A stretch of DNA of 64,000 bases from Sabethes cyaneus (lineage: Eukaryota; Arthropoda; Insecta; Diptera; Culicidae): assembly GCF_943734655.1 (NCBI RefSeq), contig NC_071355.1, positions 191,715,939 to 191,779,938 on the forward strand, read 5' to 3'. Of the stretch, positions 56,490 to 64,000 are shown in pieces. Each line of letters opens with the position of its first letter. The first letter of the stretch is position 1. The notes beneath the pieces are model-generated. The model searched no databases and had not been told where the DNA came from. It saw only the letters and a list, made by a program, of their open reading frames with translations. Position numbers and translations under genes: made by a program.

Positions 56490-57797
56490 ATGGCGACCGG
56501 AGGGTTTCGTAGGGGAGAGAACTTCCCAGTGTTAGGCTCTCCCCCTAGAAGTGGTGATGAGATCAAGTTCGCTCTTGTGGAACGCGATGGTGAGAACCCG
56601 TCCCTGACCGGTGTTTCACCCTTCGTCATACATCGCTCCATTATTAGTGTAATCGGTGACGTTGAAGATTCGCGAACAAAACAAAGTGGGGCTAGAATCA
56701 TTCTCAAAGTGAGAGGCTCTCGAAAATTTGAGAAGCTACTGAACATCACTACACTTTTCGATGGAACAAAGGTAAAAATCACTGAGCACCCAACGCTCAA
56801 TTACTCGAAAGTAGTCGTTTACGCACCGGAGCTCATCGGTATGCCTGAAAAGGAACTTTGCGATGAGTTAAAAGATCAAAAGGTTACGAAAGTTGAAATG
56901 ATAAAAAACACAGGTAATTTTATTCTCACGATTCGAAGTAGCACTGCTCCGTCAACAATAGCCTTCGGATTTTCAAAGAAGATTGCAAGAACTTATTATC
57001 CACGTCCCATGCGCTGTTTCAAGTGTCAGAAGTTTAGACACATTGGAGCAAAGTGTAATGGACAACAAAAATGCAAGAACTGTAGCGAAAATTTTCATGG
57101 AGATGAAGTCTGTACTCGTCCAGCAAAATGCGTCAATTGCTCACAACCTCATCCATCTACATCATCCGAATGCCCTATTTTTAGAGCAGAAATGCAGATT
57201 GTCAAATTGAAAGTCGACCACGATGTACCTTACCCTGTTGCTCGAAGGATGTTCCAAGAGGAATTTGGAAACAAGTCCTATGCCGAAGCATCTAAATCTC
57301 AGCCTAGCTCTAGTTCTGCCCCAAGTACCAGCATCAGTTCTTTTCCACGTCGTAGCTGTGGTTGCAAATGTCTCTGCCAAACTACTACTCTAGATTCCTC
57401 CCAAACTAAACCAGATAGTTCTGCCTCTATTGAATACAATACAAAGATTGCTTTTCCAAGCAATAACAATAGTAATTTAAAACCCCGTGAAAATCAGTTC
57501 GAAGCCTACTCTGGTTCAGGCATTGGTAAAGATAATGAATTTTTATCTAATAATGACATTAATACTAAATCTGATAGCAAAGTTACAAAAAATAAAAACA
57601 AAAAGAAATCAGATCCAGTTCAACCTAAAATTCAGACGCGCAAACAAAAATTAATATCATCCTCTCAAAAAGACGGTTCTCCTAAACAGCCTTCAAAAAA
57701 ACTTCGAACGCAGTCTAAATCCCCAGATCACATGTCATCATGTTCCTCAGAAGCTTTTCATGAAACTGATGTCAATATAGATATTGATGCGATATAA
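56490..57797 (+). CDS. I-like ORF1 (gag-like nucleic-acid-binding protein)
   Basis: 435 codons, intact. A folded N-terminal region of about 170 residues may be the RNA-binding part. Three cysteine-histidine knuckles follow: CX2CX4HX4C at residues 176-189 and 195-208, and a variant CX2CX3HX6C at 214-228. A Ser-rich tail and a very basic, Lys-rich segment (KNKNKKKSD) close the protein. In the I and jockey groups this protein coats the element RNA. The frame overlaps ORF2 by 11 nt, so ORF2 is probably reached by reinitiation or coupled translation. Confidence 0.9.
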   Translation: MATGGFRRGENFPVLGSPPRSGDEIKFALVERDGENPSLTGVSPFVIHRSIISVIGDVEDSRTKQSGARIILKVRGSRKFEKLLNITTLFDGTKVKITEHPTLNYSKVVVYAPELIGMPEKELCDELKDQKVTKVEMIKNTGNFILTIRSSTAPSTIAFGFSKKIARTYYPRPMRCFKCQKFRHIGAKCNGQQKCKNCSENFHGDEVCTRPAKCVNCSQPHPSTSSECPIFRAEMQIVKLKVDHDVPYPVARRMFQEEFGNKSYAEASKSQPSSSSAPSTSISSFPRRSCGCKCLCQTTTLDSSQTKPDSSASIEYNTKIAFPSNNNSNLKPRENQFEAYSGSGIGKDNEFLSNNDINTKSDSKVTKNKNKKKSDPVQPKIQTRKQKLISSSQKDGSPKQPSKKLRTQSKSPDHMSSCSSEAFHETDVNIDIDAI

Positions 57798-60700
57798 TCG
57801 CAATCTAAAAATAAGGGTACCCCTCTCCCCTCCTTTTTTCGCATTCACCATCCTCCAATGGAATATCAATGGAGTAAACCCACAACGAAATGAGTTAAAA
57901 TATTTATGCCACAGCAACAACCCTCATCTCATTGCTTTACAAGAAACGCATCATAAGACTCCAATTCAACTAAAAGGTTATACGCTGTATGATAAATCAG
58001 GTCCAGGCTATTCTTCCTCTTGGGGAGGTGTAGCAATTGCAATAACAAATGATTATCCTCATAGCTCGATACGCTTATCAACCACCTTACAGGCAGTTGC
58101 TATACAGGTAACTCATCCGTTTAAAATATGCATTGTTTCATTGTATCTTAGATCTGGTCACTGGAACAAGACTGAATTAACTCAGCTTATAGAAAGTCTA
58201 CCAACACCATTTTTGATCTTAGGTGATTTTAATGCCTCCCATCCAGCTTGGGGCAGTCAAGAATCGAACACCCCTGGAAGGGTTGTTTACGAAGTAATAA
58301 CAGAAAATGACTTGGTAATTCTCAATGATGACTCAGGAACACATTTTTGCAGCACCTCGGGAAATATTACAGCCATTGATTTATCGTTAGCTAAAGGATC
58401 TGCAGTTTTAGATTATCATTGGGACGTATTACCGGATCTTTATAGTAGCGACCATTTTCCAATCAAAATTACATTAGGAGAAGATAGTGCTGTCACACTC
58501 AGACGACGGAAAGGATGGTGTACTCGTAGGGCAGATTGGGAACAGTATGAAATGTTGATTGATATGGAGCTTCCCCCGGGTTCAATGGCCATTATACCAG
58601 AAATTAATGACGCTATCATTAAAGCCGCTAGTGAGTCTATTCCGCAAACCAGTGAAATTGTTAACAAAAGAAATGTACCGTGGTGGTCTCAAGATGTTCA
58701 TAATGCCGTAAAGAAAAGACGAAAAGTCCTCCGTGCTCTTAGGCGAATAAGCAAGAACGATCCTCGGTATAGTAGGTTCCTCGACGAATTTAAAACAGCC
58801 CGCAGTGAATCAAGAAAAACCATAATTAAAGCTCAAAAGCAATCGTGGTCTGATTTCACATCTTCGTTCAATACAGACGCTCCCATAAATGTGTTGTGGG
58901 ATAAGGTGCGCTCCTTGAAAGGAATAAACAGCAATACAAAAACGAGAATCGTTCAAACTCCTAATGGTAGTTCTAGTGATCCCATCACTGTTGCTGAAGT
59001 TTTAGCAGATCATTTTTCAAAAGTATCGGCCGATTCTTCATACGACCCCGAATTTCTAAAAAGAAAATTACGTCAAGAGCAACACGCATTAGAGATACTA
59101 CCCAGTTCAACAGAAGATTATAACGCTCCTTTCAAAATTAATGAACTGCTTTACGCTATAGATAAAGGCAAAGGGAAAAGCTGTGGTCTTGATAATATCA
59201 ACTATGACATGATTAGGCATCTCCCATATCACGTGAAACAGACACTCCTAAAAGAGTTTAATAGGATCTGGGCTTCTGGAGATTTCCCAGAAAACTGGAG
59301 AGAGTCACTCATTGTTCCCATACCTAAGCCTGGTAAACCATTTACGCTTCCCGAGAATAATAGACCAATTTCACTAAACTCGTGTTTATCGAAAACCATG
59401 GAGAGAATGATATGCAGCAGACTAATAACAACTCTAGAAGAAAAACAACTATTGGATGCTCGGCAGATTGCTTTTAGGAAAGGAAAATCCATGGATGAAC
59501 ATATCTGTACTTTTATAGGCGATGTACAGGAGGCTTTCAGGAAAAAACATATTGTTGATGCAGTATTTCTAGACGTAGCCAAAGCTTTCGACACAGCTTG
59601 GAGATATATGATTATCAAACAACTTTATGACTGGCATATAAGAGGAAATATGTTGGTTTTCATCTTCAATTTTCTCAAAAATCGAACTTTCAAGGTGATT
59701 GTCCATGGTGCCCTATGGTCATCAAAACCCCTAGAAAACGGAGTTCCGCAAGGATCTGTTCTCAGCGTGTATTTGTTCCTAATTGCTATGAATTCTATTT
59801 TCCCGTATATTTCTCCGAATGTTAAGATCCTAGTATTTGCTGATGATATATTAATTTACACTTCAGCAAAAAGTGGAAAGCGTACCAGAAAAATTCTCCA
59901 GAAAGTACTTAAAAGAGTCGAAAAATGGTCTGCAGCTACTGGATTTTCTCTGTCTCCGAGAAAGAGTATAGTTGTTCGTTTCTGCAATAGTAGAACTCCT
60001 CTACCTCCTAAACCATTGTTATTGAATAATGTAACGTTGCAGGATAGAAACGAAGTTAAATGGCTTGGAATCAGTCTTACGTCCAAACTAAGTTTCTCTC
60101 CTTTCATCCGTGAAACTTCTAAACGTTGTGAAAAACGGTTTAACCTTCTTAGAGCTATTTCCAACATCAATTCTGGGGGTGAAACTAAAGTGCTTCTCAA
60201 TATTTCTCAAAGTCTTATCTTAAGTTATTTATTTTTTGGAATGCCAGCCCTCATCCATGCAAAACAAAGTGACCTCAGAAAGCTCGAAGTTATGTACAAT
60301 AAATGCATTCGTACATCAATAGGCGCGTTTCGTACTAGTCCTATAGTCAGTATTATGGCTGAAGCTGGAGTCCCTACTTTTAAGTATTTGTTTTTGACCC
60401 ACAGCAGTAAACTCTTAGCTAGGTTGTCAATGACGGACAACTCAGATCTAGTGCGTGTTATTCAAACCCCTCGTTTTGAAGCAATTAAAAACTCTGTTCA
60501 GTGCGAAATTTCGTGGAATCTACCTGATATTGAGTCCGTTATGCCATATTCCGTGGACTGGAAGTACTCTAAGCTACCTGTTAGTTTGGATCTGCTTACC
60601 TCCATTAAAAAGAATGACCCGGACTATGTTGTCCGCATAGTATTCCAATCTTTCGCAAAAGAAAACTTTTACAGACATAAATATGTATTTACAGATGGTT

Positions 60701-61470
60701 CAAAAAAAGATCAATCAGTGGCTGTTGGAATTTTTTACCAAGAAGATAATCGCTCAATAACTGTAACACTTCCGGGATTTATTAGTATATTTTCGGCAGA
60801 GGCATTTGCAGTTCTATATGTGTTGCGTGACTACGAAAATACCACAACACCCGTGGTCATTTTTACTGATTCCGCTAGCGTACTGCTAGATGTCGATTCA
60901 GAATATTCACGGCATCCGTGGGTGCAACAGATTATCACCATTTTGAGAAAAAATCAGCTACTAAGACTGTGTTGGGTACCGGGTCATAGAGGGATTGAAG
61001 GAAACAAAAAGGCAGATGCTTTGGCTAAGGCAGGATTGGATAAAGATCCAATCTCGATGGCTGTACCATTTAAAGATGTAAACAACGAAATCAAGCGTAT
61101 ATGCTCAGTGCTTTGGGATAGAGAGTGGACTGAAATAACGGAAAATAAATTACGTGAAATCCGTGGTACGACTAGGAAATGGATATATAACACTAAGGTG
61201 AGGCGTGAGGAGGTCGCACTGCATAGATTGAAAATAGGACACACTTGGTTGACTCATCACTATTTAATGGATAAAAGTAGTTCAACATGCCAAACATGTG
61301 GAGATTCGCTAACTGTAAAACATCTATTGTTAGAGTGCAGAGAATACGAACAAGCCAGACAAGATTGTGAGTTAGGAACTACAATTGGAGAAGTATTGGG
61401 GTATAACGATGAAGCCGAAGAGAAAATTATTAAATTTATTAAAGTTACTGGCCTGATCAACAAAATCTGA
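57787..61470 (+). CDS. I-like ORF2: endonuclease, reverse transcriptase, RNase H
   Basis: 1227 codons from ATG 57787, intact. The apurinic-like endonuclease begins TILQWNINGV and has LQETHH, LGDFNASHPAWG and SSDHFPI. RT motifs include ENNRPISLNSCLSKTMERM, FLDVAKAFDTAW, GVPQGSVLSVYLFL and the catalytic FADD at residues 684-687. RNase H carries FTDGS (about residue 968), the SAEAFAVLY Glu and a TDSAS Asp, then WVPGHRGIEGN. A C-terminal cysteine-histidine motif starts at about 1168. It nicks the target and primes reverse transcription there. All catalytic residues I can check are present, so activity is plausible. Confidence 0.95.
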   Translation: MRYNRNLKIRVPLSPPFFAFTILQWNINGVNPQRNELKYLCHSNNPHLIALQETHHKTPIQLKGYTLYDKSGPGYSSSWGGVAIAITNDYPHSSIRLSTTLQAVAIQVTHPFKICIVSLYLRSGHWNKTELTQLIESLPTPFLILGDFNASHPAWGSQESNTPGRVVYEVITENDLVILNDDSGTHFCSTSGNITAIDLSLAKGSAVLDYHWDVLPDLYSSDHFPIKITLGEDSAVTLRRRKGWCTRRADWEQYEMLIDMELPPGSMAIIPEINDAIIKAASESIPQTSEIVNKRNVPWWSQDVHNAVKKRRKVLRALRRISKNDPRYSRFLDEFKTARSESRKTIIKAQKQSWSDFTSSFNTDAPINVLWDKVRSLKGINSNTKTRIVQTPNGSSSDPITVAEVLADHFSKVSADSSYDPEFLKRKLRQEQHALEILPSSTEDYNAPFKINELLYAIDKGKGKSCGLDNINYDMIRHLPYHVKQTLLKEFNRIWASGDFPENWRESLIVPIPKPGKPFTLPENNRPISLNSCLSKTMERMICSRLITTLEEKQLLDARQIAFRKGKSMDEHICTFIGDVQEAFRKKHIVDAVFLDVAKAFDTAWRYMIIKQLYDWHIRGNMLVFIFNFLKNRTFKVIVHGALWSSKPLENGVPQGSVLSVYLFLIAMNSIFPYISPNVKILVFADDILIYTSAKSGKRTRKILQKVLKRVEKWSAATGFSLSPRKSIVVRFCNSRTPLPPKPLLLNNVTLQDRNEVKWLGISLTSKLSFSPFIRETSKRCEKRFNLLRAISNINSGGETKVLLNISQSLILSYLFFGMPALIHAKQSDLRKLEVMYNKCIRTSIGAFRTSPIVSIMAEAGVPTFKYLFLTHSSKLLARLSMTDNSDLVRVIQTPRFEAIKNSVQCEISWNLPDIESVMPYSVDWKYSKLPVSLDLLTSIKKNDPDYVVRIVFQSFAKENFYRHKYVFTDGSKKDQSVAVGIFYQEDNRSITVTLPGFISIFSAEAFAVLYVLRDYENTTTPVVIFTDSASVLLDVDSEYSRHPWVQQIITILRKNQLLRLCWVPGHRGIEGNKKADALAKAGLDKDPISMAVPFKDVNNEIKRICSVLWDREWTEITENKLREIRGTTRKWIYNTKVRREEVALHRLKIGHTWLTHHYLMDKSSSTCQTCGDSLTVKHLLLECREYEQARQDCELGTTIGEVLGYNDEAEEKIIKFIKVTGLINKI

Positions 61471-61612
61471 ATTATAAAACAGTGTCGTGAAATTTGTATT
61501 ACTAATATTATTGTAATCTAGCTATTAAGGTATTATTGTATTTGTTTTTGCCGGACCTGAATGAATAAATCTATTTAAAGGGTCGTTAATAAAAAAAAAA
61601 AAAAAAAAAAAA

Positions 61613-61810
61613 AAAATTGCTCTCTTACCCCCCCCATAAAATTGTCGGTCATTTTATCTATCCAATGACATATAAATTTTTCAGTTTCATACAGTAGTTC
61701 AGAAGTTATTACAATTTGTAATCTTTCATTCAAACGTTACACTTCTATGTTCGTTTTCACAAAGTTCTACCCAGTCCCAGTATAGTAAACAAAGACGTAG
61801 TCCTACGTCA
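61613..61810. repeat. right end of the host repeat element, GACGTAG...CTACGTC terminus
   Basis: After the target duplication the host element resumes (ACCCCCCCCAT...). It ends in the 16-bp palindrome GACGTAGTCCTACGTC at 61794-61809. This is the same terminus as at 33891 and 27346, so the 145-bp tandem repeats probably lie inside a second member of that family. Confidence 0.6.
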
Positions 61811-62569
61811 AAAAATCAAGCCATTTACAAAATCAATCTAGTTGAAATCCAACCTTTAACTTAAGCTTTATATGAATGGGTGCATATTCAGCTTTATGAA
61901 TCAATATAAATGTAGAATAATGAGTTTTTTTGCTCGTTGGTCCCCGGTGATCAATTTCACCCGACTGATCAATTTTTCCCGAATCGACGGTACTACCTTA
62001 CTAAGTCTCTTGCTATTAACCTCCTAGCGTATGATATATCATACCCCGTCTTCAAACCCTGTTTACTGCTGAATTTCATTAGTTAGCATTGTTAATATAT
62101 CACTACAAGAGAGATAAGGCATTAATCTGATGTGTGTGTGAGATAATCTGTCAGTTTTTGTCATTTCATCTGTATTTTCAACAGTGCAAAGTTGTGATAA
62201 TTGGCGGAAAAAAGTTGAACAAACGGCGAAAAAAACTTTGGCTCCAAACTCCAAACTACATTTTGTGACGAAACATTACCTAAAATGTAAAATGGTATTT
62301 ATATGTAAAATCTATCACAAAATTCGATAAGAAATATGTAAACAACTTTGTAATTTGTATGTTTGAAACTGAACGTAAGAAATATAAAATCTGCGTTATT
62401 TTAGCCTTGAAACCATTCCAAACGACGATTTTGAGTTTCCCGTCACATTCAAGCCATAATATAATTGATTACACAGTTGCACTTCATTTGGTATAAATTT
62501 AGGTGTACCCGGGTTATAATGGGTTAAGGATAGACAAGGTAATGCAGAAATTATCCGATGAAGTGCCGT
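61811..62569. other. AT-rich stretch without a gene
   Basis: No supported exon. A repeated TGATCAATTT word lies near 61950-61980. Confidence 0.45.
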
Positions 62570-63300
62570 TTCTGGTGGTTCCTTGACAATTTTCTAGAAT
62601 TCTTGCGGGGAAGTCGGTCCTTACCAGCATCTCTATTATTCTTCAACTGCCTGATTTATTGCCGAACCTCTTAGAGATCGAGAGCCAGAGTGCCGTTATC
62701 GCTTGCTGAGACTCCCAGATTTTCTTCTGTTCCACCTCACCATTAAGATGCTTATCAAAAAACTACTTCCAGCTGTCGACCTCATCGCCCTCGATTGTGT
62801 TCAGGTTGCCCTCCCCGTCCGTACACAAGTCAGGCTTCCCTACTAGCACAGTTGTTATAAACTAGTTGTGGTATCCGATTAATGACTAATTTCAGTCATA
62901 AATAGGTTGCAGCAAGCAGAAATGACTAAAGTGTGCTACTTGGGTTCGGTGTGTATCTTTTACCAGATTAGTTCACCTACTCATAGATATTGCACGCGTT
63001 ATTAACCCGGAACAGTTGTTCTAGTGCTTCATGATATCAATCCTTCTTCTGGCACTTTTTTCTACTTGGCCAAATTCTTTCTCGTGGTAATGCTTAGATA
63101 GTTCAAGTACTTATTTTCCTCTCCACCAAACTGTCATATACTTGGTATACTCGGAGATTATTCACCTAGCACCGCGGTTGCGGCTTCATTGACGGTGAGC
63201 GTATCTTGCCCGACCCATTTTCGAGGTTGCACAGCGAAAGATAAAGCCTCATCCAGTAGCTACGCGTGTCTAGCTCATGGCTACCAGAGCCGTAGCATTG
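62570..63300 (-). pseudogene. RTE-like fragment, linker before RT (copy C5)
   Basis: Minus-strand words match the C family: TDGEGNLNTIEGDEVDSWK, FFDKHLNGE and a GRIRSAI-type region near 63200. Heavily decayed and split by a 107-bp MITE. Confidence 0.65.
62838..62944. repeat. 107-bp MITE with CCC.A.TAGCACA ends
   Basis: The ends CCCTACTAGCACA and CCCAAGTAGCACA (inverted) bound a short AT-rich core within the RTE fragment. TT is found at both edges. Confidence 0.6.
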
Positions 63301-63539
63301 GGTTGTGGCGTCCTTGGCGGAAGCCATATGTTGCGCCTCCTCGTTTCCTAAATCAGTGTTCCTTCCAGGTTTATCATTTTTTCGTTTTCGTCCCTTATAC
63401 AGAACATCGCTGCACTTATCGTATGTATTGGAAAAATAGACTAGTTTCGGATTACAAAGAAACTCAAAAGCTAATTCAATGAAACAAATTTTCCTGAAAT
63501 CCTGCGTTTATTAAGCTGTAAACTTCTATAAAAATACTT
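63301..63539. other. short stretch without a recognised gene
   Basis: No domain recognised between the RTE fragment and the transposase relic. Confidence 0.4.
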
Positions 63540-64000
63540 CGACGCCCTGCCAGTCGGTTCACCTTCGCTACTACCGATCAAAAGATAGATGTCAGCATAT
63601 TATGCAAATCTTTCGTGGCCTTGGTGATCAGCTCCTTCAACGTTTTGGCCACAACATTCTTGTAGTTGGAGTAAATGATCCGTTTAAGCTTCGCCCAAAA
63701 AATTTCTATTGATCGCATTTAGGAGACGTTGGGAGAGTTGGTGCTCGGCGGTACAACGTTTATCTTCAGCAAGTTCATCTCCTCTAGTGATCTCTTGGCA
63801 TGATGGGCCAAGGTCAGGTCCGGCCAACAGACCACAGCCTTTGTGCAATACTTCTTGATTAAGGCGACAACTTCTGTTAGGTACTTCGTACTATATATTC
63901 GTATCTCCTCGTTCACGCTAAAACCCCAAAAGACTAAACAGGGGCTTGAACATCCCCTTCTCGCTGATCGTCAGCCACAGAAGGATCTTCTTCGGGAGCT
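63540..64000 (-). pseudogene. mariner transposase catalytic domain, DD37E type, broken (runs off right edge)
   Basis: Minus-strand reading from the right edge gives KKYCTKAVVCWPDLTLAHHAK with the second catalytic Asp. A stop codon (63719-63721) follows SPNVS. Past the stop comes RSIEIFWAKLKR with the catalytic Glu. Counting the stop as one position, 37 residues separate Asp and Glu, the spacing of the mosquito ITmDD37E group. The domain ends KDLHNMLTSIF near 63580. The first Asp and N-terminus lie beyond the window or in another frame. Confidence 0.75.

Larger units (their letters stand above)
56084..61612 (+). mobile_element. full-length I-like non-LTR retrotransposon
   Basis: The 5529-bp element is flanked by the exact 14-bp target duplication AAAATTGCTCTCTT at 56070-56083 and 61613-61626. 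It has a 406-bp 5' UTR, two open frames, a short 3' UTR and a terminal A run (from 61591). Complete ends, open frames and a perfect duplication point to a recent insertion. The I-clade assignment rests on three zinc knuckles in ORF1 plus endonuclease, RT and RNase H in ORF2. Outcast or a neighbouring clade is possible. Confidence 0.93.

Noticed and set aside
1..64000. tRNA, rRNA, riboswitch or toxin-antitoxin and defence systems
   Set aside because: None recognised; the window is eukaryotic repeat DNA with one host gene.

Overview
The window reads as dipteran, most probably culicine mosquito, nuclear DNA. One ordinary host gene sits among dense layers of transposable elements. The evidence is spliceosomal introns, two of only 61 and 62 nt, beside a 5.9 kb intron full of transposon debris. 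The element mix also fits: BEL/Pao, Ty1/copia, RTE-like, jockey-like, R1-like and I-like non-LTR elements, Penelope, a DD37E mariner remnant and many MITEs. No prokaryotic feature, CRISPR array, rRNA or tRNA was recognised. The species call is inference.

Layout. 1-4.4 kb: a BEL/Pao gag-pol frame on the minus strand, open for 1256 codons to the left edge, with a PHD finger in its gag part. 4.9-6.2 kb: a mariner relic and a pogo-like terminus. 6.2-9.9 kb: a three-layer nest, in which an old RTE-like fragment (minus) is split by a hAT-like TIR element, itself split by a nearly full-length but broken RTE-like element. 11.1-23.5 kb: HEATR1/UTP10 (minus), four exons, 2090 codons. Its second intron holds a copia relic split by a jockey-like element, which is split in turn by a hAT-like element and carries a palindromic MITE. 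23.6-28.8 kb: a MITE-rich upstream region with a perfect 75-bp inverted repeat and a Penelope fragment split by a MITE. 28.8-30.9 kb: no gene seen. 30.9-46.8 kb: a graveyard of RTE-like copies on both strands, one split by a TIR element with internal tandem repeats, plus an R1-like relic. 46.8-50.4 kb: no gene seen. 50.5-56.1 kb: a degenerate duplication, a large foldback element, an RTE fragment split by a TA-flanked TIR element, and five 145-bp tandem repeats. 56.1-61.6 kb: an apparently complete I-like non-LTR element with both frames open, a poly(A) tail and a 14-bp target site duplication. 61.6-64.0 kb: end of the host repeat, another RTE fragment and a DD37E mariner transposase relic.

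Function. HEATR1 is the only host gene recognised. It is a U3 snoRNP/SSU-processome component for rRNA synthesis and 18S maturation. The I-like element is the best candidate for recent or present mobility, and the BEL element is open as far as it can be seen. Almost everything else is decayed. Several insertions can be proved from the window alone, because removing the insert plus one target duplication restores the host element. I found no convincing new multi-gene system. The novelty is in unnamed nonautonomous repeats, perfect hairpins and the nesting record.
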